64,000 nucleotides of DNA from Vibrio aquaticus (lineage in GTDB: Bacteria > Pseudomonadota > Gammaproteobacteria > Enterobacterales > Vibrionaceae), in assembly GCF_003970385.1 (NCBI RefSeq), contig NZ_RXZH01000005.1, positions 124,001-188,000 of the forward strand. The letters run 5' to 3'. Both the position numbers and the translations under genes were made by a program. Every line of letters begins with the position of its first letter. Positions within the stretch are counted from its first letter, which is position 1. Under the pieces are notes generated by a model, which saw only the letters and a program-made list of their open reading frames with translations, did not search any database and had not been told where the DNA came from. Positions 57,901 to 64,000 of this stretch are shown in pieces.

Positions 57901-57935
57901 TAAAAAACCGAAGCAGACAAGGTATCTACTTCGGT
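57901..57935 (-). terminator. Terminator of the DUF3149 gene
   Basis: On the minus strand ACCGAAG/CTTCGGT arms enclose 15 bases and are followed by TTTTTTATTTTG, 41 bases past the stop. Confidence 0.8.
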
Positions 57936-57975
57936 GCATAGCGAATGTCTATTCAGAGAATAGAGCTAAGCGATT

Positions 57976-58116
57976 CTAGTGAGGAGATTTGTCGTTCATC
58001 ACTTTGTAGATGAAGTAACCGCCATAAAACAGCATAAGACTGAAGGCCGCAAAGATCACAATCATTGAAGATAGGCCTACCGCATTACCAAATAGGAGAT
58101 CGAGCCAAAAGTCCAT
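57976..58116 (-). CDS. DUF3149 small membrane protein, 46 residues
   Basis: Short protein with one membrane helix (about 14-36, GLSSMIVIFAAFSLMLFYGGYFIY), an amphipathic start MDFWLDLLFGNAV and a charged tail KVMNDKSPH. It matches the DUF3149 family as I know it. The ATG is preceded by GAGGAAG at nine bases. An FNR-like site (58183-58196) lies 67 bases upstream and a CRP-like site (58232-58247) further up, so it may respond to oxygen or carbon source. Function unknown. Confidence 0.82.
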   Translation of the reverse strand: MDFWLDLLFGNAVGLSSMIVIFAAFSLMLFYGGYFIYKVMNDKSPH

Positions 58117-58182
58117 AGTTACTTCCTCTAGTGCTAAGTGTGAAGACAAGGTTTAAAGTAATACTTGGTTAAATATGCAACA

Positions 58183-58196
58183 CTGATCTGGATCAA
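58183..58196 (-). promoter_or_regulatory. FNR-like site upstream of the DUF3149 gene
   Basis: CTGAT-CTGG-ATCAA matches the TTGAT-N4-ATCAA consensus with one mismatch. It is suitably placed for activation of the small membrane gene. Binding is inference. Confidence 0.5.
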
Positions 58197-58231
58197 TTGT
58201 TGTTATTTGGTTGCGATATTGTTTGTGGTGA

Positions 58232-58247
58232 TGTGTTTTTGCTCACA
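58232..58247 (-). promoter_or_regulatory. CRP-like site upstream of the DUF3149 gene
   Basis: TGTGT-N6-TCACA, one mismatch from TGTGA-N6-TCACA, 116 bases upstream of the start. Confidence 0.4.
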
Positions 58248-58314
58248 GTTTGTGGCTCATTGATGTTGTTTTAATCAAACAAACCAATAAATTAAAAAAG
58301 TTAATCAAAAGGGG

Positions 58315-58342
58315 TTGCGTTAAACCTGATAATCCGTAGTAT
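58315..58342 (+). promoter_or_regulatory. Probable promoter of the tRNA-Pro unit
   Basis: TTGCGT and TAGTAT separated by 16 bases, followed by a GC-containing start region. It reads into a tRNA relic and then the intact tRNA-Pro. Confidence 0.6.
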
Positions 58343-58382
58343 ACGCATTCGTTGACGGGGATAACTCCTCAGTTAAACATCT

Positions 58383-58455
58383 CGGTGAATAGCGTGCTTG
58401 GTAACGCATCTCGGGGTTTTGGAATAGCGGACCAGAGGGCGACCCTCTTTAGACG
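58383..58455 (+). pseudogene. Degenerate tRNA-Pro copy upstream of the intact gene
   Basis: The first part CGGTGAATAGCG.GCTTGGTA.CGCATCT repeats the acceptor and D-arm of the intact tRNA at 58478, and GGACCAGAGGGCGACCCTCTT recalls its anticodon and variable arms. It carries insertions and no closing acceptor strand, so it cannot fold as a tRNA. Confidence 0.75.
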
Positions 58456-58477
58456 CAAACTCCATAGTCAACATTAT

Positions 58478-58554
<77 letters not shown>

Positions 58555-58560
58555 CATTAA

Positions 58561-58595
58561 GAAAGCCTGCTTTTATAGCAGGCTTTCGTCGTTTT
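58561..58595 (+). terminator. Terminator behind tRNA-Pro
   Basis: Perfect stem GAAAGCCTGC/GCAGGCTTTC, then GTCGTTTT, seven bases after the tRNA. Confidence 0.9.
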
Positions 58596-58621
58596 AGAGC
58601 ATAGGAAATAGGATTAGGACC

Positions 58622-58666
58622 CGAGTGGGGTTCGTCTGAAATTAGAGCCTGGCTCTTCACCGACCA
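58622..58666 (+). pseudogene. 3' relic of another tRNA-Pro
   Basis: GGGGTTCG and the exact tail CTCTTCACCGACCA of tRNA-Pro reappear here without the 5' half, and a second terminator follows at the same distance as behind the intact tRNA. It is a partly deleted unit of a former tandem array. Confidence 0.75.
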
Positions 58667-58677
58667 TATTTAAAGAA

Positions 58678-58706
58678 GGGCTCTACAGAAATGTAGAGCC
58701 CTTTTT
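58678..58706 (+). terminator. Second terminator of the tRNA-Pro region
   Basis: Perfect stem GGGCTCTAC/GTAGAGCCC with an AGAAAT loop and TTTTT. Confidence 0.92.
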
Positions 58707-58726
58707 GCATCTTGAGATAAAAGATC

Positions 58727-58826
58727 GGTCATTCCATAGACTGACGAAGGAAGGAGTAGGGAATCTCTGATTCCGTGTGGAGAGTCTTAGAGACCCTCAA
58801 TTGGTTCTTCATTCTTGAGGGTGACG
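58727..58826. repeat. Dispersed intergenic element, copy C (100 bp)
   Basis: Begins GGTCATTCCATAGACTGACGAAGG-type sequence, contains GGAGTAGGGAATCTCT and ends CTTGAGGGTGACGG. It is the third copy in the window, again directly behind a terminator. Confidence 0.75.
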
Positions 58827-58849
58827 GCAAGACCGCTATAGAAGTGTCC

Positions 58850-59719
58850 TCAGTACTCAAATTCACATAGTGCAGGTTTACTTTGTGAAAGTTGAGTTAC
58901 CTTAAACCCACCTTCTTTGAGCAATGCGAGAACATTGTTTTCCCCTACTAGATGCAAGCTACCAACGACCATAAGATACGTTCCTTTTTTCTCCTTTGAC
59001 CAGCTTGGGCTAGCAAGCTGTTGAGCCCAATCGAGATTGCGGTCAGTCAGGAAGGCTTTCTCAAACTCCTCGGACATTTCGGTTAGTTGGGCAAACTCGT
59101 TCAACTTTTCGATATCTCCAGCTTTCCAGGTTTTAATCAAGCAGTGAGTCATTTCTTCAGAGTGATCAAACTCTTCAATCGCACTCAAAAGCAGTTCTTT
59201 TCCTGATTCTTTTTGACCCGTTAAAAGGTCAATTTGAAACTGGAGAGACTCAAGACTGATGACAGGAATCTCTTGAAAGGTTGCTTTATAGGTCAGGTGC
59301 GCATCAACCCCATAAGCCGCTTTATAGCCTAAATACTCTATCTGTTTCATCTGAACTGCCAGCGCTGTTGCCCAAGGTGGGGAGTTAAGCAGTTGAGGGG
59401 CATTCAGTTCAAGTAAGTTGGCAATCCCACTTAACTCATCTTGTTGCTTTGGAGTCAGGACATCTTTACTCAGTAATGTGGCTGGTGGGTAAGTGATACC
59501 CTGAGTTTTACGTACATCCGTTTCAATGATTAAGCCATCACTGCTCTGCAATGCGTCCATGATCTGTTTATTTAACGGGAACATGCTGTCATCACCAACA
59601 TGCACAGAACCGAGAATGTAGTAATTCAGTTGGCCTTTTGTTGCTTGCCAAAACAGGGGCTCAGCAACCCCATTAACGGCAAACAGTAGGGTAAAAAGAG
59701 TAAGTGATAGGTTGCGCAT
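58850..59719 (-). CDS. TraB/GumN family protein
   Basis: Exported protein of 289 residues with signal peptide MRNLSLTLFTLLFAVNGVAEP. The TraB/GumN pattern is seen in LFWQATKGQLNYYILGSVHVGDDSMFPLNKQIMDALQSSDGLIIETDV with the paired GSVHVG and E residues, and in YLMVVGSLHLVGENNVLALLKEGGFKV near the C-terminus (the GxxH repeats are proposed metallopeptidase residues). Related proteins in other organisms (TIKI) are metalloproteases; activity here is unproven. Single gene. Confidence 0.88.
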   Translation of the reverse strand: MRNLSLTLFTLLFAVNGVAEPLFWQATKGQLNYYILGSVHVGDDSMFPLNKQIMDALQSSDGLIIETDVRKTQGITYPPATLLSKDVLTPKQQDELSGIANLLELNAPQLLNSPPWATALAVQMKQIEYLGYKAAYGVDAHLTYKATFQEIPVISLESLQFQIDLLTGQKESGKELLLSAIEEFDHSEEMTHCLIKTWKAGDIEKLNEFAQLTEMSEEFEKAFLTDRNLDWAQQLASPSWSKEKKGTYLMVVGSLHLVGENNVLALLKEGGFKVTQLSQSKPALCEFEY

Positions 59720-60123
59720 AAACAGAAATTGGCCTTACTGAAAAATTGTTGAAAACCTAAATATCGACGAGTTTTGACGAGGAAAAAGTGTGTGAAACAT
59801 CACATTTGCAACTCCCACCGTAAATTTGATTTTAAGACAACATTCATCTGGGTGTGATCCTTATTCACGTATTGCATCTATTTGAGCCTAAAAGCTGTGA
59901 CTTACCTCTCAGTAATCTCGTCAAAATAAGTCCAACACAATTAACGTTGTTGCTAAGTGTCTGTTTTTTAGTGACTAAAAAATCGAGTGTTTTATAAAGT
60001 TTGAATTTGATCACTTTCGAAAAGGATTAATTTTACGGTGAAAAATAACTCGGGCTATTGTGATTGCATCTTGATTTTGACGCCGAACTTTTCAGGCTTC
60101 GCTCCACTTTAAGGGTAAGTAAG
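59720..60123. other. Divergent intergenic region between the TraB/GumN and chitobiase genes
   Basis: This 404-base AT-rich stretch has no credible gene. It contains one CRP-like site (59789-59804). Promoters for both genes should lie here, but I could not assign them with confidence. Confidence 0.6.
59789..59804. promoter_or_regulatory. CRP-like site between the TraB/GumN and chitobiase genes
   Basis: TGTGT-N6-TCACA with flanking A/T-rich sequence, one mismatch from the core consensus. It is 70 bases before the TraB/GumN gene start and 320 before the chitobiase start. Catabolite control of chitobiase would make sense but the distance is large. Confidence 0.45.
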
Positions 60124-62775
60124 ATGTTTAAACAAACTCTCATCGCGACTTCAGTATTAGCAACGCTAGCGGGTTGCGCATCATTCCAATCGACGGAACA
60201 AAATGTCGTTAACTCACTTGCAGCAAACTTAGATGTTCAATATGAAGTACTCACTAACCACGGTGCCAACGATGGCCTCGCGTGTCAGGACCTAGGTGCT
60301 GAATGGGCCTCTTGTAACAAGGTCAACATGACACTCGTTAACCAAGGTGAAGCGGTTGACTCAAAAGATTGGGCTATCTACTTCCACAGTATTCGCCTGA
60401 TTTTGGATGTTGATAACGAGCAGTTCAAAATCTCACGTGTAACGGGTGACCTGCATAAACTAGAGCCAACTGAAAAGTTTGATGGCTTCGCTGCAGGTGA
60501 AGAAGTATCGCTTCCTTTAGTGAGCGAATACTGGCAGCTGTTTGAAACAGACTTCATGCCAGGTGCCTTCGTTACTGTGCCAAACGCAGAGCCGAAGATG
60601 ATCGCTTCGCTAAACACTGAAGACGTGGCTTCTTTCGTGACTGGTTTGGAAGGTGACAATCTAAAACGTACGCCGGATGACAACAACGTATTTGCCAATG
60701 CTGTATCTCGTTTCGAGAAGAACGAAGATTTAGCAAAACAAGACGTATCAACCACGCTGCTGCCAACGCCAATGTTTGTTGAAGCGGGCAAAGGCACAGT
60801 CGACATCTCAGGTGGTATTGCGCTGCCTAAAGATGCGTTTGATGCGACTCAATTTACAGCAATCCAAGATCGTGCAGAAGTGGTAGGTGTGGATGTCCGT
60901 GGTGATGTTCCTGTAAGCATCACGGTTGTTCCTGCAGACTTCACCGGTGAATTAGCAAAATCTGGTGCTTATGAGATGAGCATCAAAGGCGACGGTATTG
61001 CGATTAAAGCGTTCGACCAAGCAGGCGCTTTCTATGCGGTACAATCTATCTTTGGCCTGGTAGATAGCCAAAATGCTGATTCTCTACCACTGCTGTCTAT
61101 TCAAGATGCGCCTCGTTTTGACTACCGTGGCGTAATGGTGGATGTGGCGCGTAACTTCCACTCTAAAGACGCAATTCTTGCAACGCTAGACCAAATGGCG
61201 GCGTACAAGATGAACAAACTACACCTTCACCTAACGGATGATGAAGGCTGGCGTTTAGAAATTCCAGGTCTACCTGAGCTAACTGAAGTCGGTGCTAACC
61301 GTTGTTTCGATGTGGAAGAGAAAAGCTGTTTACTGCCTCAGCTTGGCTCAGGTCCAACATCAGACAACTTTGGTTCTGGCTACTTCAGCAGAGCTGACTA
61401 CGTGGAAATCTTAACCTACGCGAAAGCACGTAACATCGAAGTGATTCCAGAAATCGATATGCCAGCGCACGCTCGCGCAGCCGTGGTATCGATGGAAGCG
61501 CGTTATGACCGTCTTATGGAACAAGGCAAAGATGCTGAGGCGAACGAATACCGCTTGATGGATCCGCAAGATGAATCAAACGTCACCACGGTTCAGTTTT
61601 ACAACAAACAGAGCTTCATCAACCCTTGTATGGAATCGTCAACTCGCTTTGTTGATAAAGTGATTTCTGAAGTGGCAGCAATGCATGCTGAGGCAGGCGC
61701 TCCGCTAACAACCTGGCACTTTGGTGGCGACGAAGCGAAGAACATCAAGCTAGGCGCTGGTTTCCAAGACGTTAACGCACAAGATAAAGTAAGCTGGAAA
61801 GGCACGATTGACCTGTCTAAGCAAGATAAGCCATTCGCGCAATCGCCAAAATGTCAGACGCTAATTACCGACGGTACAGTAAGCGATTTCGGTCACCTGC
61901 CAAGCCATTTTGCTGAGCAAGTATCTAAAATTGTGGCAGAAAAGGGCATTCCAAACTTCCAAGCTTGGCAAGATGGCTTGAAGTACAGCGAAGGTGAGAA
62001 GGCATTCGCGACAGAAAACACTCGCGTGAACTTCTGGGATGTCCTCTACTGGGGCGGTACTTCATCAGTGTACGAATGGTCTAAGAAAGGTTACGACGTG
62101 ATCGTTTCTAACCCAGACTACGTTTACATGGACATGCCATACGAAGCGGACCCACAAGAGCGTGGTTACTACTGGGCAACGCGTGCAACAGACACTCGTA
62201 AGATGTTTGGCTTCGCACCAGAGAACATGCCGCAAAATGCGGAAACGTCTCTAGACCGCGATGGCAACGGCTTTACCGGTAAAGGTGAGATTGAAGCGAA
62301 GCCTTTCTACGGCCTATCAGCACAGCTTTGGTCTGAGACAGTACGCAACGACGAGCAATATGAATACATGGTATTCCCTCGCGTACTTGCAGCCGCTGAG
62401 CGTGCATGGCACCGTGCAGATTGGGAGAACGACTACGAAGTGGGTATTGAATACTCGCAAAACTCTAACCTAGTAGATAAAGCAGCACTAAACCAAGACT
62501 ACAACCGCTTTGCGAATGTCCTGGGTCAACGTGAACTGGCTAAGTTAGAAAAAGCAGGCATCGATTACCGCCTACCAGTACCCGGTGCGAAAGTAGAAGA
62601 TGGAACGCTGTCTATGAACGTTCAGTTCCCAGGTGTTGAGCTGCAATACTCTCTAGATGGCGAAAACTGGCTGACTTACGCTGACAGCGCACGTCCGGCA
62701 GTAGAAGGTGAAGTATTCATTCGTTCAGTGTCGGTGACTGGCGAGAACGCGAGTCGAGTGACTAGCGTGAAATAA
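60124..62775 (+). CDS. chb: Chitobiase: GH20 beta-N-acetylhexosaminidase lipoprotein
   Basis: Cleaves chitobiose and short chitin oligomers to GlcNAc, probably at the outer membrane or periplasm. From ATG at 60124 it has 883 residues and a lipoprotein signal with lipobox LAGC. An N-terminal carbohydrate-binding CHB_HEX domain (about 30-175) is followed by a GH20b domain and the catalytic TIM barrel (about 330-760). The acid/base pair D-E is in WHFGGDEAKN, and LHLHLTDDEGWRLEIPGLPELTEVG is another signature. The end is a small beta domain. The 20 codons before the chosen ATG lack a signal. A strong terminator follows. Confidence 0.95.
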   Translation: MFKQTLIATSVLATLAGCASFQSTEQNVVNSLAANLDVQYEVLTNHGANDGLACQDLGAEWASCNKVNMTLVNQGEAVDSKDWAIYFHSIRLILDVDNEQFKISRVTGDLHKLEPTEKFDGFAAGEEVSLPLVSEYWQLFETDFMPGAFVTVPNAEPKMIASLNTEDVASFVTGLEGDNLKRTPDDNNVFANAVSRFEKNEDLAKQDVSTTLLPTPMFVEAGKGTVDISGGIALPKDAFDATQFTAIQDRAEVVGVDVRGDVPVSITVVPADFTGELAKSGAYEMSIKGDGIAIKAFDQAGAFYAVQSIFGLVDSQNADSLPLLSIQDAPRFDYRGVMVDVARNFHSKDAILATLDQMAAYKMNKLHLHLTDDEGWRLEIPGLPELTEVGANRCFDVEEKSCLLPQLGSGPTSDNFGSGYFSRADYVEILTYAKARNIEVIPEIDMPAHARAAVVSMEARYDRLMEQGKDAEANEYRLMDPQDESNVTTVQFYNKQSFINPCMESSTRFVDKVISEVAAMHAEAGAPLTTWHFGGDEAKNIKLGAGFQDVNAQDKVSWKGTIDLSKQDKPFAQSPKCQTLITDGTVSDFGHLPSHFAEQVSKIVAEKGIPNFQAWQDGLKYSEGEKAFATENTRVNFWDVLYWGGTSSVYEWSKKGYDVIVSNPDYVYMDMPYEADPQERGYYWATRATDTRKMFGFAPENMPQNAETSLDRDGNGFTGKGEIEAKPFYGLSAQLWSETVRNDEQYEYMVFPRVLAAAERAWHRADWENDYEVGIEYSQNSNLVDKAALNQDYNRFANVLGQRELAKLEKAGIDYRLPVPGAKVEDGTLSMNVQFPGVELQYSLDGENWLTYADSARPAVEGEVFIRSVSVTGENASRVTSVK

Positions 62776-62812
62776 TTCCCCCTCCCTTCCAATCTTGACA
62801 GAAAGGAAAGGG

Positions 62813-62850
62813 AAAAACGCCCGGCCAGTGATGGTCGGGCGTTTTTATTT
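62813..62850 (+). terminator. Terminator of chb, shared with the convergent peptide transporter
   Basis: Stem AAAACGCCCG.CCA/TGG.CGGGCGTTTT with a GTGA loop and TTATTT; A residues on the other side suit the convergent gene too. Confidence 0.9.
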
Positions 62851-62874
62851 GTTGATAGCCGTTACAAGGAAAGC

Positions 62875-64000
62875 CTAAGCAACTTGAGTTTGTTGCTCTT
62901 CTACTTGCTCGGCGTTACTCATTGTAGTTTCAGCGCCGTGCATCCAACGAACCAAGGTGTTTGAGAACATCAGTAGAATTACACCTGATACCGTCGCCGC
63001 GATAGCGATACCACCGAAGATTGGCAGCGCACCGAGTTCACCAACGTGAGAACCGATTAGGCCAGCCACATAGTTAGCGATGGCATTGAAGCCAAACCAC
63101 GCTCCCATCATAAGAGACGCAAGGCGGAGTGGAGCAAGCTTAGTCACAAGCGACAAGCCAATAGGCGATAGACAAAGTTCACCTAGAGTATGAAAGAAGA
63201 ATGCACCGACAAGCCAAAGCATTGATGTTTTCACTGTCGTGTCACCACCTTGCTCCATGACTGCACCGACCATACATAGGAAGCCAAGTGCTAAGAAAAA
63301 CAGTGCTAATGCAAATTTCACCGGAGAATTAGGTTCTTTAGGGCCTAATTTCACCCAAAGCGCAGCAAGAACAGGTGCAAGCGTAATGATGAAGAACGGG
63401 TTAAGTGACTGAAACCAAGCGGCAGGGACTTCAAAGCTGCCGAGCATACGGTCGGTATATTGCTGGGTGTAGATGTTCATCAGGCCGCCAGCTTGTTCAA
63501 ACCCCGCCCAGAAAACAATCACGAACAAGCCCATGACTAGAATTACTTTTAGTCGGTCGACTTCTTGTTTCGTCAGCGGTTGCTTTTGAGACGAATTTTT
63601 CTTTTCTAAATCACGCGCTGCTGCAGGAACAACACCAATCTCGCCAAGCCAAGATTTCGCTAGTGTCATTTGCATGATTAAGCTCACAATCATGCCTAAA
63701 CCTGCCACTAAGAAGCCTGCTTTCCAGCCAAACTCATTGGTTACCGATCCAGACACAACCCCAGCAATCAACGCACCTAAGTTAATCCCCATGTAGAAGA
63801 TGGTAAACGCACCATCACGGCGATTGTCACCTTCTTCGTAAAGGTCGCCGACCATCGTAGAGATATTTGGTTTAAATAGACCGTTACCAGCAATCAATAG
63901 TGCTAAGCCAAGGTAAAAACTGTGGGTAATGCTAAGGCCAATCATGTCAGCTGGAAGCGCTAAGGTGAACTGACCAATTGCCATCAGTGCGCCACCAATC
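62875..64000 (-). CDS. POT-family proton-dependent di/tripeptide transporter (N-terminus outside window)
   Basis: Inner-membrane importer of small peptides driven by protons. The frame is open to the right edge of the window, so the N-terminal part is missing; 374 or so residues are visible. The visible start (GGALMAIGQFTLALP) and the motifs ALLIAGNGLFKPNISTMVGDLYEEGDNRRDGAFTIFYMGINLGALIAG and GAFFFHTLGELCLSPIGLSLVTKLAP are POT/PTR signatures. About ten hydrophobic segments remain. It resembles E. coli DtpA/DtpB; which one is not decided. Confidence 0.93.
   Translation of the reverse strand, partial: IGGALMAIGQFTLALPADMIGLSITHSFYLGLALLIAGNGLFKPNISTMVGDLYEEGDNRRDGAFTIFYMGINLGALIAGVVSGSVTNEFGWKAGFLVAGLGMIVSLIMQMTLAKSWLGEIGVVPAAARDLEKKNSSQKQPLTKQEVDRLKVILVMGLFVIVFWAGFEQAGGLMNIYTQQYTDRMLGSFEVPAAWFQSLNPFFIITLAPVLAALWVKLGPKEPNSPVKFALALFFLALGFLCMVGAVMEQGGDTTVKTSMLWLVGAFFFHTLGELCLSPIGLSLVTKLAPLRLASLMMGAWFGFNAIANYVAGLIGSHVGELGALPIFGGIAIAATVSGVILLMFSNTLVRWMHGAETTMSNAEQVEEQQTQVA

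Overview
The window comes from the chromosome of a marine gammaproteobacterium, almost certainly a Vibrio (species not determined). The grounds are gene order (guaB-guaA; smpB-ssrA with an island at the 3' end of ssrA; leuS-lptE-holA-rsfS-rlmH-mrdA-mrdB-rlpA-dacA-ybeD-lipB-lipA), the chitin-degradation genes, the competence-type minor pilin cluster and Vibrio-type small families (DUF3149, DUF3581, DUF3622, DUF4250). Most of it is ordinary core genome. The accessory part is 19.7-24.1 kb.

Layout. 1-2.6 kb: end of guaB, then guaA. 2.7-10.6 kb: secreted GH19 chitinase, acetate transporter, alanine/glycine symporter, dadA with a divergent LysR regulator, and a pentapeptide-repeat potassium-channel fusion. 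10.6-19.7 kb: housekeeping and conserved unknown genes (DUF3581, CNNM/CorC-type protein, beta-CASP nuclease, plsC-like, Sua5-type tRNA t6A enzyme, lhgO, VOC protein, M15 peptidase). 19.7-24.1 kb: a small island at the 3' end of ssrA, bounded and subdivided by three copies of the ssrA 3' end and its terminator. Segment one holds a complete hipBA-type toxin-antitoxin pair preceded by four evenly spaced operator-like palindromes. Segment two holds an unrecognised 392-residue protein with a four-helix membrane C-terminus, an 8-bp tandem repeat and about 950 bp of non-coding, probably decayed DNA. No integrase is visible. 24.1-26.4 kb: ssrA (tmRNA), smpB, ratA, rnfH, ybeL-like. 26.6-39.2 kb: the long leuS-to-lipA cell-envelope, ribosome and lipoate cluster. 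39.3-42.6 kb: type IV minor pilins pilE-fimT-pilW-pilX-pilV. 42.9-47.1 kb: abgT, tadA, a 45-residue basic protein, mltF. 47.2-57.8 kb: purine genes purL, purM and purN with upp, plus DUF3622, DUF4250, yaeP, yebE-like, rluF and smrA. 57.9-64 kb: a 46-residue membrane protein, one intact tRNA-Pro flanked by two tRNA relics, a TraB/GumN protein, a GH20 chitobiase lipoprotein and the cut-off end of a POT peptide transporter.

How the parts connect. Purine synthesis and salvage (guaBA, purL, purMN, upp) recur, and three PurR-box sequences precede guaA, purL and purM. Chitin use is represented by the secreted chitinase and the outer-membrane-type chitobiase; the minor pilins probably serve the pilus used for chitin attachment and DNA uptake. 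tmRNA, SmpB and the RatA/RnfH pair sit together as in related bacteria. Dispersed elements of about 70-105 bp with GTCATTCC/GGATGACG ends lie just behind the purL, upp and tRNA-Pro terminators. Several genes begin at TTG or GTG behind good ribosome binding sites (plsC-like, sua5, lhgO, hipB, rsfS, tadA, dadA).
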